Below are positions 43,023-52,464 of a stretch of DNA of 64,000 nt, one piece after another (within the stretch, counting starts at the first letter, position 1; every line of letters starts with the position of its first letter). Origin of the DNA: Propionicicella superfundia DSM 22317 (lineage in GTDB: Bacteria; Actinomycetota; Actinomycetes; Propionibacteriales; Propionibacteriaceae). The position numbers and the translations under genes were made by a program. The notes under the pieces were generated by a model. That model did no database searches. It saw nothing but the letters and a program-made list of their open reading frames with translations, and was not told where the DNA came from. The stretch lies in assembly GCF_000423465.1 (NCBI RefSeq), contig NZ_KE384020.1:203409-267408 (forward strand), given 5' to 3'.

Positions 43023-43661
43023 CTACGTCGGCGATGCTCGGCGACGGACCGCCGTCCCGCTCGCCGCGGCGAGCTCACGGCGCATGTTCGCGACCGCGTC
43101 GGAGGCGAAGGCGCTCCGCCCGGCGACCGTGAAATACACGTCCGCGGCGAGACGGGCGCGCAGCAGCGGCTCCCGCCACGTCCGCCACGCAAGGCCCAGG
43201 TGCGTGCGTTCCCGCCGTAGATCGCGGACGGACTCGTCGTAGCGGTCGGGGTGCCCGGCGAGGATCGCGAGATCGGCATCGGAGACCGCCGCCCCCGAGG
43301 CGTCGCCGGCCGCGGGCCGATGGTGCCGCGTCACCAGGATGAGGCGGCAGACCTCCTCGACATCGGCACCGCCCACGCCGGCGGCGGCCAGGCGGGACGT
43401 GGCCAGGTCGGCCGACCTCTGCTCGTCGTCCGCGGCGCCGGTGAGGACGGCGTCGTGGAACCACACGGCGAGGCGGGTCACGCGGGGATCGCCGGCGTCG
43501 CCGCCCACCACGGCGAGGGCGACCAGCGTCTCCGCGAGGTGCCGGGGGTCGTGGTAGCGGCGGTGCGGCTCGGTCCATCGTCGCCACAGCTCCTCGCCGA
43601 GGCCCGGCCTGCCGGGAAGGGTCTCCTCCCACGCGAGCCGGAGGTCGTCCTGCAGGCTCAC
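43023..43661 (-). CDS. HD-domain superfamily hydrolase
   Basis: 212 residues from GTG 43661, which overlaps the stop of the gene before it (GTGA). Metal-ligand pattern His37 and His41 in YHDPRHL and His69-Asp70 in AVWFHDAV, as in the predicted metal-dependent HD phosphohydrolases of about 200 residues. The substrate is unknown. Third gene of a minus-strand group with a SatD-like protein and a membrane protein. Confidence 0.78.
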   Translation of the reverse strand: MSLQDDLRLAWEETLPGRPGLGEELWRRWTEPHRRYHDPRHLAETLVALAVVGGDAGDPRVTRLAVWFHDAVLTGAADDEQRSADLATSRLAAAGVGGADVEEVCRLILVTRHHRPAAGDASGAAVSDADLAILAGHPDRYDESVRDLRRERTHLGLAWRTWREPLLRARLAADVYFTVAGRSAFASDAVANMRRELAAASGTAVRRRASPT

Positions 43662-44083
43662 AGCAGTCCCGTCGCCCAGGTGGCGACGCCGGCGCACCCG
43701 GCCGCGATGAGGACGCTGAAGAAGGTTCCCATGATGAACGCCTGGGCCTTGCCCGCATCCGGGCTCTGGAGTTCCGGATACCGTGCCAGGCCCTTGATGC
43801 CGAGGACGATCGCGATCCCCTCCGGGAAGCCGCCCAACAGGCAGGCGAAGACGGCGAGCCGCTCCAGCATGCCGATCCAGGCGCCGCCGCCGAGCCGACG
43901 CGCTCCGGCCGTGACCGTCGTGTCGGACGAGTCCGGGGCGTCGCCGTCGTTCCCGCGCTCGTGCGCCTGCGAGCGGTCGACGAGGCGCAGCAGGGCGCGC
44001 ACGAGCGGCACGCCTGCGACGACGGCCACCGCCGCGCAGAGAAGCACGATGGCGGCGCGGGCGACGGCCGACGGGTCGATCAT
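43658..44083 (-). CDS. Small membrane protein of unknown function
   Basis: 141 residues, ATG 44083 overlapping the stop of the upstream gene. Hydrophobic helices at about 8-25 (AAIVLLCAAVAVVAGVPLV), 75-105 (ERLAVFACLLGGFPEGIAIV) and 120-140 (AFIMGTFFSVLIAAGCAGVA), with a charged, acidic loop between the first two. SatD genes are often followed by a membrane gene, which this resembles in size and place. Function not known. Confidence 0.75.
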   Translation of the reverse strand: MIDPSAVARAAIVLLCAAVAVVAGVPLVRALLRLVDRSQAHERGNDGDAPDSSDTTVTAGARRLGGGAWIGMLERLAVFACLLGGFPEGIAIVLGIKGLARYPELQSPDAGKAQAFIMGTFFSVLIAAGCAGVATWATGLL

Positions 44084-44724
44084 CGGCCTGCTCCGAGGTC
44101 TTCGAGGAGACCGGCGGCCAGGGCCTCCCCGGCGGTGGCGACGGCGACGCCGGCCGCTCCGGCGCGCTGGCTGGCGGCCGAGGGGGAGATCCCCAGGTGC
44201 GCGGCGGCGCGCTGGTTGGTCATCCCCGTCGCGAGGAGATCGGCCACGTCCCATCCTTCCTGCGTGCGCCGTGAGAGCACGCTGCGCAACAGCCACAGAG
44301 CCGTCTCGGCGCGTTGCGCCGTGCCGTTGGCGTCACTGTACGGGCCGGCTGCGACAGAATCGCGATCGGCCTCGAGGGCAAGGCCGGTCGGCGTCGAGCG
44401 CGTTCGCTCGACGGCCGTTCGCGCGGCCACGTACGCGGGGCCCCGGGCCTGTCGCGTCGAGGCGGGCAGGGGCGATTCGACCGGCCCCACGCCGATCCCG
44501 ACCCGCCAGGACCGCAGTCGTGTCAGCTCGCGCACGATCGCGACGACGGCGTCCGGACGCGCGGTCAGGCCCTGGATCTCGTCCCCTGCCGTCCGCTCGA
44601 ACGCGAGGCGCAGGCCGGGAATCCGGGACAGGCGGTCGAGAGCGGCAGGGACGGCGTCCGCGCTACGCCTGCTGCGACGCTGATCGGCGGTCACGACGAA
44701 CCAGATTGAGGGTTCACCCTTCAT
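44080..44724 (-). CDS. SatD family protein
   Basis: 214 residues from ATG 44724. Start IWFVVTADQRRSRRSADAVP, central FERTAGDEIQGL and WRVGIGVGPVESPLP, and a C-terminal helix-turn-helix-like part (LATGMTNQRAAAHLGISPSAASQR). This is the SatD layout, a nucleotide-cyclase-like fold with a DNA-binding-like tail. It may be a regulator; a palindrome overlapping its start and -10 supports autoregulation. The membrane and HD genes follow with overlapping stop/start codons. Confidence 0.75.
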   Translation of the reverse strand: MKGEPSIWFVVTADQRRSRRSADAVPAALDRLSRIPGLRLAFERTAGDEIQGLTARPDAVVAIVRELTRLRSWRVGIGVGPVESPLPASTRQARGPAYVAARTAVERTRSTPTGLALEADRDSVAAGPYSDANGTAQRAETALWLLRSVLSRRTQEGWDVADLLATGMTNQRAAAHLGISPSAASQRAGAAGVAVATAGEALAAGLLEDLGAGR

Positions 44725-44743
44725 GAGCCAAGGATAAGGCTCA
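44724..44743 (-). promoter_or_regulatory. Palindrome over the satD-like leaderless promoter
   Basis: Perfect inverted repeat TGAGCC-N8-GGCTCA. On the minus strand its centre holds TATCCT (44736-44731, TANNNT), 6 nt before ATG 44724. The palindrome also touches the thioesterase stop. A bound protein would cover the -10 and the start codon. Confidence 0.6.
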
Positions 44744-45196
44744 AGACTGAATGTGGCGAGGCGATGGTGCAGGCTCGCGAGAGGTCCCGGAGGCGTGCGT
44801 GCCGGGCCGGCGCAGGGTGCAGGTGAGCCGGCCGGTGCACACGCGCTGCCCGTCGTCGTCGGTGAGGACGACCTCATAGGTCGCCGTCCGGCCACCGATG
44901 TAGATGGCGGTCGCCTCGCCGTGGACCCACCCGGAGGTGACGGCGCGATGGTGCGTGGCATTGATGTCGACGCCGAACGCCCGGCCTCCGGGCCCGACCT
45001 CGGCCACGGCCGCGACGGACGCCAGCCCCTCGATGAGGACGCACGATGCGCCTCCGTGCAGCATGCCGAAGACCTGGGTGTTCCCGTCCACGGGCATCCG
45101 CCCTCGCGTCCGTTCCGGGGTGACCTCCTCCAGGACGATGCCCATCCTGTTGTCGAGGTGGCTGACGGCGTCGGCGATGAAGTCAGGGATGCTCAC
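44741..45196 (-). CDS. PaaI-type hotdog-fold thioesterase
   Basis: 151 residues from GTG 45196. Hotdog signature NTQVFGMLHGGASCVLIEGL and FGVDINATHHRAVTSGWVHG. It hydrolyses acyl-CoA thioesters of unknown kind. Divergent from polA, as the pdtaR-thioesterase-polA order is in mycobacteria. The 17-nt gap to the satD-like gene could allow read-through. Confidence 0.88.
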   Translation of the reverse strand: MSIPDFIADAVSHLDNRMGIVLEEVTPERTRGRMPVDGNTQVFGMLHGGASCVLIEGLASVAAVAEVGPGGRAFGVDINATHHRAVTSGWVHGEATAIYIGGRTATYEVVLTDDDGQRVCTGRLTCTLRRPGTHASGTSREPAPSPRHIQS

Positions 45197-45249
45197 GCGG
45201 GAAACTGTGCCATGGCCGACGCCGGGTGGGAACTGTCGTATCCCGCCGT

Positions 45250-45255
45250 TAGAGT
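45250..45255 (+). promoter_or_regulatory. Leaderless-type -10 before polA
   Basis: TAGAGT (TANNNT) ends 7 nt before GTG 45263; no ribosome-binding site is present. Confidence 0.6.
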
Positions 45256-45262
45256 CGGGTCC

Positions 45263-47947
45263 GTGGATGACGACGTGCCGGGCAGAGTGCTGCTCATCGA
45301 CGGGCATTCGGTGGCCTACCGGGCGTTCTTCGCGCTCCCCGTCGAGAACTTCTCGACGACGACAGGGCAGCACACGAACGCCGTGTACGGGTTCACCTCC
45401 ATGCTCATCAACCTGCTGCGCGACGAGCAGCCGACGCATGTCGGCGTGGCGTTCGACCGCTCCCGGACGACGTTCCGGACCGCGCTGTACGACGCCTACA
45501 AGGCCAACAGGTCCGCCTCGCCCGAGGAGTTCAAGGGGCAGGTCGAGCTCATCAAGGAGGTGCTGGATGCGCTGCGGATCGTCCACATCGACATGGACGG
45601 CTTCGAAGCCGACGACATCCTCGGCACCTGGGCGTTGCAGGCGGCCGGCGCCGGTTCCGAGGTCCTCGTCTGCACCGGCGACCGGGACGCGCTGCAACTC
45701 GTGACCGACCGGATCACCGTGCTGTACCCCCGCAAGGGCGTTTCCGATCTCGCGCGGCTCACGCCGGCGGCCGTGGAGGAGAAGTACCTCGTGCCGCCCG
45801 CCCGCTACCGGGAGCTGGCGGCCCTCGTCGGGGAGACCAGCGACAATCTCCCCGGCGTCCCCGGCGTCGGGCCGAAGACCGCGGCGAAGTGGCTCGCTGC
45901 CTACGACGGGCTCGACAACGTCCTTCGTCACGCCGGAGACATCGCAGGCAAGGTGGGGGAGAGCCTGCGGGCGCACCTGGCCGACGTGCAGCGCAACGCC
46001 GACCTCAACCATCTCGTCACCGACCTCGACCTTCCGGTCGAGGCCGGCGAGCTCGTCCGGCAGCCGTGGGACCGGGAGGCGACGCACACTCTGTTCGACG
46101 GCCTGGAGTTCCGCGTGCTCCGCGACAGGCTGCTGGAGACCCTGCCGCCCGAGGACACCGAGCCGGAGGGCGGATTCGAGGTGGCGGGACAGGTCCTGGC
46201 CCCGGGAGAACTGAGCGGCTGGCTGGCCGCACACGGGGCGGGCCTGACCGGCATGGACGTCCAGGGCCGCTGGGCGGCCGGAGACGGCGATGTGACCGGG
46301 ATCGCCCTCGCCGCCGCCGACGGTGCCGCGTGCTGGTTCGACACGGCCGATCTCACACCCGCCGACGATGCCACGCTCGCCACCTGGCTCGCCGACGAGT
46401 CGCAGGCGAAGGCGATCCACGACGGCAAGGGCCCCCTGCTGGCCCTGTGGGCCCGCGGATGGGACCTGCACGGCGTGCGGAGCGACACCCAGCTCGCGGC
46501 GTACCTGCTGCGTCCCGATCAGCGGGTGTTCGATCTCGGCGATCTGGCCGTCCGGCACCTGAAGCGCGAACTGCGGATCGAGACCGCCGCGGGAACCGGC
46601 GATCCCGACCAGCTCGCCTTCGACTTCGGAGGCGCCGAGGCGGCGGAGGCGGCGATGGTGCGGGCGCGCGCCGTGATCGACCTGGCCGAGGCCATGGAGG
46701 CCGAGCTGTCCACGCGTGGCGAGGTGTCGCTGCTGCAGGATGTGGAGCTTCCGCTGCAGCGCACGCTGGCACGGATGGAGCGCACGGGCATCGCCGTCGA
46801 GGCGGGCTGCCTGGAGGGACTGCGGGACGAGTTCGACGCCGGCGTGCAGGACGCCGAATCCGACGCCTACGCCGTCTTGGGCAAGGCGATCAACCTCGGA
46901 TCCCCCAAGCAGTTGCAGGCCGTTCTGTTCGACGAGTTGCAGATGCCGAAGACGCGCCGGACCCGCACCGGCTACACGACCGACGCCGAGGCACTGGAAC
47001 AGCTCTTCGCGAAGACCGAGCACCCGTTCCTCGCCCATCTGCTCCGCCACCGCGACGCGATCCGGCTGCGGCAGACCGTCGACGGCCTCCTGAAGTCCAT
47101 CGCCGCCGACGGGCGCATCCACACGACCTACGTCCAGACCATCGCGGCGACGGGCCGCCTGTCCAGCACCGATCCGAACCTGCAGAACATCCCGATCCGC
47201 ACCGACGAGGGGCGGCGGATCCGCGAGGCGTTCGTCGCCGGCGCGGGGTACGAGTCGCTGCTGACCGCCGACTACTCGCAGATCGAGATGCGCATCATGG
47301 CCCATGCGAGCGGCGACGAGGGGTTGATCGAGGCGTTCCGCAGCGGGGCGGACTTCCACACCGTCATGGCGTCGCGCGTCTTCGGCGTCGGCCCGTCGGA
47401 GGTGACGGTCGCACAGCGGGCGAAGATCAAGGCGATGAACTACGGGTTGGCCTACGGGCTGTCTGCCTACGGACTCAGTCAGCAACTGCACATCGAGGTG
47501 TCCGAGGCGAGGGGCCTGATGGACGAGTACTTCGAGCGGTTCGGCGGCGTCCGCGACTACCTGCGGTCGGTCGTCGCCGCCGCACGACGGACCGAGTACA
47601 CCGAGACCGTCCTCGGCCGACGGCGCTACCTGCCCGATCTGATGAGCTCCAACCGGCAGCGTCGGGAGATGGCCGAGCGGATGGCGCTCAACGCACCGAT
47701 CCAGGGATCGGCGGCCGACATCATCAAGGTGGCGATGCTCGACGTCGAGACCGCGCTCGACACGGCCGGGCTGGCCAGCCGGATGCTGCTGCAGGTCCAC
47801 GACGAACTGGTTCTCGAGATCGCACCCGGAGAGGTCGGTGCGGTCACCGCGCTCGTCACCGAGAAGATGGGTCACGCGGTCGAGTTGTCGGTGCCCCTCG
47901 ACGTGTCCGTCGGCACGGGTCGCACCTGGCACGAGGCCGCTCACTGA
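45263..47947 (+). CDS. polA: DNA polymerase I
   Basis: 894 residues from GTG 45263. 5'-3' exonuclease domain 1-290 (LLIDGHSVAYRAFFALP, DDILGTWALQ, the helical clamp VPGVGPKTAAKWL). The 3'-5' exonuclease-like region at about 310-490 lacks the DxE motif (it reads GMDVQGR), so proofreading is probably absent. The polymerase domain has motif A LLTADYSQIEMRI, the O-helix RAKIKAMNYGLAYG and motif C LQVHDELVLE. It fills gaps in repair and removes primers. Confidence 0.96.
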   Translation: MDDDVPGRVLLIDGHSVAYRAFFALPVENFSTTTGQHTNAVYGFTSMLINLLRDEQPTHVGVAFDRSRTTFRTALYDAYKANRSASPEEFKGQVELIKEVLDALRIVHIDMDGFEADDILGTWALQAAGAGSEVLVCTGDRDALQLVTDRITVLYPRKGVSDLARLTPAAVEEKYLVPPARYRELAALVGETSDNLPGVPGVGPKTAAKWLAAYDGLDNVLRHAGDIAGKVGESLRAHLADVQRNADLNHLVTDLDLPVEAGELVRQPWDREATHTLFDGLEFRVLRDRLLETLPPEDTEPEGGFEVAGQVLAPGELSGWLAAHGAGLTGMDVQGRWAAGDGDVTGIALAAADGAACWFDTADLTPADDATLATWLADESQAKAIHDGKGPLLALWARGWDLHGVRSDTQLAAYLLRPDQRVFDLGDLAVRHLKRELRIETAAGTGDPDQLAFDFGGAEAAEAAMVRARAVIDLAEAMEAELSTRGEVSLLQDVELPLQRTLARMERTGIAVEAGCLEGLRDEFDAGVQDAESDAYAVLGKAINLGSPKQLQAVLFDELQMPKTRRTRTGYTTDAEALEQLFAKTEHPFLAHLLRHRDAIRLRQTVDGLLKSIAADGRIHTTYVQTIAATGRLSSTDPNLQNIPIRTDEGRRIREAFVAGAGYESLLTADYSQIEMRIMAHASGDEGLIEAFRSGADFHTVMASRVFGVGPSEVTVAQRAKIKAMNYGLAYGLSAYGLSQQLHIEVSEARGLMDEYFERFGGVRDYLRSVVAAARRTEYTETVLGRRRYLPDLMSSNRQRREMAERMALNAPIQGSAADIIKVAMLDVETALDTAGLASRMLLQVHDELVLEIAPGEVGAVTALVTEKMGHAVELSVPLDVSVGTGRTWHEAAH

Positions 47948-47997
47948 CACCGGCGCGCACCCGCTGATAACGATCGGGTCTCCGGTTACCCGTCAGG

Positions 47998-48027
47998 TTG
48001 GCGGAGGCGCGCGATGATGGATAGGCT
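47998..48027 (+). promoter_or_regulatory. Putative rpsA promoter
   Basis: TTGGCG (47998-48003), 18-bp spacer, TAGGCT (48022-48027). Start predicted near 48034, leader about 86 nt with GGAG 10 nt before the ATG. Confidence 0.55.
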
Positions 48028-48119
48028 GGTCCGGTGGCATCCGGGTGCCCTCGGACCGAGTGGGGCACGGTAGTCCGGATCTGCCTCACAGACGACAAAT
48101 CCATCGGAGCCCTAACTCA

Positions 48120-49574
48120 ATGACCTCCCTCTCTGAGGCCTCATCTCACGTCGCAGTCGACGATTTCGGATCGCCCGAAGCCTTCATGGCGGCGGTGGAC
48201 GCGACCATCAAGTACTTCAACGACGGCGACATCGTCACCGGCACCGTCGTCAAGGTCGACCGTGACGAGGTTCTCCTCGACATCGGTTACAAGACCGAAG
48301 GCGTCATTCCTTCCAAGGAACTCTCCATCAAGCACGATGTCGACCCGTTCGACGTGGTGTCGGTCGGCGACGAGATCGAAGCTCTCGTGCAGCAGAAGGA
48401 GGACAAGGAAGGCCGTCTCATCCTGTCCAAGAAGCGCGCACAGTACGAGCGCGCCTGGGGCACGATCGAGAAGATCAAGGAGGCCGACGGCGTCGTCACC
48501 GGGCGCGTCATCGAGGTCGTCAAGGGCGGCCTGATCGTCGACATCGGTCTGCGTGGCTTCCTGCCCGCGTCCCTCGTCGAGATGCGCCGCGTTCGCGATC
48601 TGCAGCCGTACGTCGGCATGGAGCTCGAGGCGAAGATCATCGAGTTGGACAAGAACCGGAACAACGTGGTCCTGTCCCGCCGTGCATGGCTGGAGCAGAC
48701 GCAGTCCGAGGTCCGGCACACCTTCCTCTCCCAGCTCCAGAAGGGGCAGATCCGCAAGGGCGTCGTGTCGTCCATCGTCAACTTCGGCGCGTTCGTCGAC
48801 CTGGGCGGCGTGGACGGCCTCGTGCACGTCTCCGAGCTGTCGTGGAAGCACATCGACCACGCGTCCGAGGTCGTCGAGGTCGGCCAGGAGGTCACCGTCG
48901 AGGTCCTCTCGGTCGAGATGGACCGCGAACGCGTCTCGCTGTCGCTGAAGGCGACGCAGGAGGATCCCTGGCAGACCTTCGCGCGCACTCACCAGATCGG
49001 CCAGATCGTGCCCGGCAAGGTCACCAAGCTCGTTCCCTTCGGTGCGTTCGTCCGCGTCGAGGAGGGCATCGAGGGACTCGTGCACGTCTCCGAACTGGCC
49101 GAGCGTCACGTCGAGATCCCCGAGCAGGTCGTCCAGGTCGACGACGAGGTCATGGTGAAGATCATCGACATCGACCTCGAACGGCGCCGCATCTCGCTGT
49201 CCCTCAAGCAGGCCAACGAGGGCTTGGACGTGGCCGCCGACGACTTCGACCCGGCGCTGTACGGCATGACCGCGTCCTACGACGAGCAGGGCAACTACAT
49301 CTACCCCGAGGGTTTCGATCCCGAGACCAACGAGTGGAAGCCCGGCTACGAGGAGCAGCAGCGGGCGTGGGAGCAGCAGTACGCCGAAGCGCAGGCCCGG
49401 TGGGAGGCGCACAAGCGTCAGATCGCCGAGTCCGAGGCCGCCGAGCAGGCAGCCGCGGCCAACGCGGGCAAGGCTGCGACCTACTCGTCGGCACCCGAGG
49501 CGGCGCCGGCGGGTTCGCTGGCGTCCGATGAGGCGCTGCAGGCTCTGCGGGAGAAGCTGACCGGCGGCAGGTGA
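48120..49574 (+). CDS. rpsA: 30S ribosomal protein S1
   Basis: 484 residues with four S1 domains of about 70 residues, the actinobacterial form. They start near residues 35 (GDIVTGTVVKVDRDEVLLDI), 120, 208 (KGVVSSIVNFGAFVDLGGVD) and 293 (PGKVTKLVPFGAFVRVEEGI). An acidic, Gln/Ala-rich C-terminal tail follows. It binds mRNA on the ribosome; leaderless mRNAs, of which there seem to be many here, do not depend on it. Confidence 0.96.
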   Translation: MTSLSEASSHVAVDDFGSPEAFMAAVDATIKYFNDGDIVTGTVVKVDRDEVLLDIGYKTEGVIPSKELSIKHDVDPFDVVSVGDEIEALVQQKEDKEGRLILSKKRAQYERAWGTIEKIKEADGVVTGRVIEVVKGGLIVDIGLRGFLPASLVEMRRVRDLQPYVGMELEAKIIELDKNRNNVVLSRRAWLEQTQSEVRHTFLSQLQKGQIRKGVVSSIVNFGAFVDLGGVDGLVHVSELSWKHIDHASEVVEVGQEVTVEVLSVEMDRERVSLSLKATQEDPWQTFARTHQIGQIVPGKVTKLVPFGAFVRVEEGIEGLVHVSELAERHVEIPEQVVQVDDEVMVKIIDIDLERRRISLSLKQANEGLDVAADDFDPALYGMTASYDEQGNYIYPEGFDPETNEWKPGYEEQQRAWEQQYAEAQARWEAHKRQIAESEAAEQAAAANAGKAATYSSAPEAAPAGSLASDEALQALREKLTGGR

Positions 49575-49591
49575 GCCGCACACAGGCAGGA

Positions 49592-49621
49592 GCGTGCCCC
49601 AGCCCTCGGGCTGGGGCACGC
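49592..49621 (+). terminator. Perfect 14-bp hairpin after rpsA
   Basis: GCGTGCCCCAGCCC / GGGCTGGGGCACGC separated by two bases (effective 4-nt loop with a 13-bp stem), followed by GTGTCTT. The strongest hairpin in the window. It ends the rpsA transcript 17 nt past the stop and lies just before the coaE ribosome-binding site. Confidence 0.85.
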
Positions 49622-49641
49622 GTGTCTTCGACGGAGGTGCG

Positions 49642-50250
49642 ATGCGAGTCGGGCTGACCGGCGGGATCGCCAGCGGCAAGTCGGCGGTGGCCGACCTGCT
49701 CACCCGGTTCGGGGCCTTCGTCATCGACTCCGACGTCCTCGCGCGAGAGGTCGTCGCGCCCGGCACTCCCGGATGGGAGGCGGTGCGTCGGCGCTTCGGC
49801 GATGAGGTGATGTCGCCGGCCGGGGGTGAGCTGGACCGAGCCGCGCTGGGCGCGATCGTGTTCGCCGACGCCGCCGCGCGGGGCGATCTCGAGGCGATCG
49901 TCCACCCGGCCGTGCGGCGACGGGCGCGTGAGATCGAGGCCGAGGCCGGGGGAGGCATCGTCGTCCACGTCATCCCGCTGCTCGTCGAGACGGGGCAGGC
50001 CGACACGTTCGATCACGTCGTCGTGGTCGACGTCCCCGAAGCGGTGCAGCGGCAACGCCTCATGGCCCGCAGCGGCCTGACCGCGGACGAGGCCGACGCG
50101 CGCATCGCGGCGCAGGCATCGCGGCGGGAGCGGCTGGCCGTCGCAGGGCACGTCCTCGACAACTCGGGCACTCCTGCGGAGCTGGAGGACCAGGTCCGGA
50201 CGCTCTGGGACGCGCTGCGCCGGTTCGAGGGGCTGCCCGGCGCCGGGTGA
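49642..50250 (+). CDS. coaE: Dephospho-CoA kinase
   Basis: 202 residues, ATG preceded by ACGGAGGTG. P-loop VGLTGGIASGKSAVADLL, IDSDVLAREVV, then HPAVRRRAREIE and VIPLLVET. It phosphorylates dephospho-CoA, the last step of CoA synthesis. Actinobacterial CoaE proteins often carry a C-terminal GrpB/UPF0157 domain; this one does not. Confidence 0.95.
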   Translation: MRVGLTGGIASGKSAVADLLTRFGAFVIDSDVLAREVVAPGTPGWEAVRRRFGDEVMSPAGGELDRAALGAIVFADAAARGDLEAIVHPAVRRRAREIEAEAGGGIVVHVIPLLVETGQADTFDHVVVVDVPEAVQRQRLMARSGLTADEADARIAAQASRRERLAVAGHVLDNSGTPAELEDQVRTLWDALRRFEGLPGAG

Positions 50251-50353
50251 GCGCCGGACCGGGCTCTGCCGCAGACCGGACGGGACAGCGCGATCCGGGC
50301 GGTCGATGATTCCGTGCGGAGGACCTCTGCCGCGTTCTGTCGGAGGGCGCGCG

Positions 50354-50359
50354 TACTCT
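50354..50359 (+). promoter_or_regulatory. Leaderless-type -10 before uvrB
   Basis: TACTCT (TANNNT) ends 7 nt before ATG 50367; no ribosome-binding site is present. Confidence 0.65.
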
Positions 50360-50366
50360 CGGTCGC

Positions 50367-52451
50367 ATGCGTCCTGTCGATGTCATCACCCGGCGTGTCG
50401 CGCCGTTCACGATGGAGGCCGATTTCTCCCCGGCCGGAGACCAGCCTGCGGCCATCGCCGAGGTCACCGAGCGCATCAGAGCGGGTGAGAACGACGTGGT
50501 CGTGCTGGGTGCCACCGGCACCGGCAAGACCGCCACCGTGGCCTGGGTCGCCGAACAGCTCCAGCGCCCCATGCTCGTGCTCCAGCCGAACAAGACCCTC
50601 GCCGCGCAGTTCGCGACCGAGCTGCGCACTTTCTTCCCCGGCAACGCGGTCGAGTACTTCGTGTCGTACTACGACTACTACCAGCCCGAGGCGTACATCC
50701 CGCAGACGGACACCTACATCGAGAAGGACTCCTCCCTGAACGAAGAGGTCGAGCGGCTCCGCCACTCGGCGACGAACTCGCTGCTGACGCGCCGCGACGT
50801 CATCGTCGTGGCGACGGTGTCGGCGATCTACGGCCTCGGCACACCCGAGGAGTACGTCGAGCGGATGATCCCGCTGCGGGTCGGGGAGCAGATGGACAGG
50901 GAGGATCTGCTCCGCCGGCTCGTGACGATCCAGTATGTGCGCAACGACCTCGCCGGCACGCGCGGCACGTTCCGGGTGCGGGGGGACACGCTGGAGGTGT
51001 TCCCGGTGTACGAGGAGCACGCCGTCCGCATCGAGTTCTTCGGCGACGAGATCGAGGCGATCTCGACCATGCACCCCCTCACCGGGGAGATCGTCACCGA
51101 GGACGACGAGATGTACATCTTCCCGGCGTCCCACTACGTTGCCGGCCCGGAGCGGATGGAGCGGGCGATCGGCGGGATCGAGGCCGAGCTGGAGGACCGG
51201 CTGGCCGAGCTGGAGGGGCAGAACAAGCTGCTGGAGGCGCAGCGGCTGCGGATGCGAACGACCTACGACATCGAGATGATGCGGCAGATCGGCTCGTGCG
51301 CGGGGATCGAGAACTACTCACGGCACATCGACGGCCGAGGGCCCGGGACTCCGCCGCACTGCCTGCTGGACTACTTCCCCGAGGACTTCGTCCTCGTGAT
51401 CGACGAGTCCCACGTGACCGTTCCTCAGATCGGAGGCATGTACGAAGGCGACATGTCGCGCAAGCGCACCCTCGTCGAGCACGGCTTCCGGCTGCCGAGC
51501 GCGACCGACAACCGGCCACTCCGGTTCGAGGAGTTCACCGAGCGGATCGGTCAGACCGTGTACCTGTCGGCGACCCCCGGCAAGTACGAGATCGCGCGCT
51601 CGGGGCCGCCGGTGGAGCTCATCATCCGTCCGACCGGTCTCGTCGACCCCGAGATCGTGGTGAAACCCACCACGGGGCAGATCGACGACCTGATGGGGGA
51701 GATCCGGCGTCGCACCGAGCAGGACGAGCGCGTCCTCGTGACGACGCTGACGAAGAAGATGGCCGAGGACCTCACCGACTACCTGTTGGAGAACGGGGTC
51801 CGCACGCGGTACCTGCACTCCGAGGTGGACACGCTGAAGCGAGTGGAGTTGCTGCGCGATCTGCGCCTCGGCCTGTTCGATGTCCTCGTCGGCATCAACC
51901 TGTTGCGCGAGGGCCTCGACCTGCCCGAGGTGTCGCTCGTGTCGATCCTCGACGCGGACAAGGAGGGGTTCCTGCGCAGCGACCGCTCGCTGATCCAGAC
52001 GATCGGTCGTGCGGCGCGCAACGTGTCGGGGCAGGTGCACATGTACGCCGACAAGATCACTCCGTCGATGGCGACCGCCATCGACGAGACCAACCGCCGG
52101 CGCGCGAAGCAGGTCGCGTACAACCTCGCCAACGGCATCGATCCTCAGCCGTTGCGGAAGAAGATCTCCGACATCACCGAACTGCTGGCCCGCGAGGACG
52201 CCGACACGACCGAGCTCCTGTCCGGCCGGCGTGGGCGCGGGGCGTCACCCGTCCCGGCCGCGCTCGATCCCGGGGAGCGGCGCCCGACCGAGAACATGCC
52301 CGCGGCCGAACTGACGGCACTGATCGAGCAGCTCACCGATCAGATGCACGCGGCCGCAGCCGAGTTGCAGTTCGAACTGGCCGCGCGGTTGCGCGACGAG
52401 ATCGCCGATCTCAAGAAGCAGGTGCGGCAGTTCCTCGCCGCCACGACGTGA
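50367..52451 (+). CDS. uvrB: Excinuclease ABC subunit B
   Basis: 694 residues. Walker [15 protein letters not shown], the damage-probing beta-hairpin region [17 protein letters not shown], helicase motif VIDESH, motif [11 protein letters not shown] and a C-terminal UVR motif ([20 protein letters not shown]) that contacts UvrC. It verifies DNA damage in nucleotide excision repair. Confidence 0.96.
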   Translation: MRPVDVITRRVAPFTMEADFSPAGDQPAAIAEVTERIRAGENDVVVLGATGTGKTATVAWVAEQLQRPMLVLQPNKTLAAQFATELRTFFPGNAVEYFVSYYDYYQPEAYIPQTDTYIEKDSSLNEEVERLRHSATNSLLTRRDVIVVATVSAIYGLGTPEEYVERMIPLRVGEQMDREDLLRRLVTIQYVRNDLAGTRGTFRVRGDTLEVFPVYEEHAVRIEFFGDEIEAISTMHPLTGEIVTEDDEMYIFPASHYVAGPERMERAIGGIEAELEDRLAELEGQNKLLEAQRLRMRTTYDIEMMRQIGSCAGIENYSRHIDGRGPGTPPHCLLDYFPEDFVLVIDESHVTVPQIGGMYEGDMSRKRTLVEHGFRLPSATDNRPLRFEEFTERIGQTVYLSATPGKYEIARSGPPVELIIRPTGLVDPEIVVKPTTGQIDDLMGEIRRRTEQDERVLVTTLTKKMAEDLTDYLLENGVRTRYLHSEVDTLKRVELLRDLRLGLFDVLVGINLLREGLDLPEVSLVSILDADKEGFLRSDRSLIQTIGRAARNVSGQVHMYADKITPSMATAIDETNRRRAKQVAYNLANGIDPQPLRKKISDITELLAREDADTTELLSGRRGRGASPVPAALDPGERRPTENMPAAELTALIEQLTDQMHAAAAELQFELAARLRDEIADLKKQVRQFLAATT

Positions 52452-52464
52452 CGCTCCGGGCGGG

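Noticed and set aside
44741-47950. Very long minus-strand open frame across polA, continuous with the thioesterase
   Set aside because: Only the last 151 codons (from GTG 45196) resemble a protein family; the rest is the antisense of polA.
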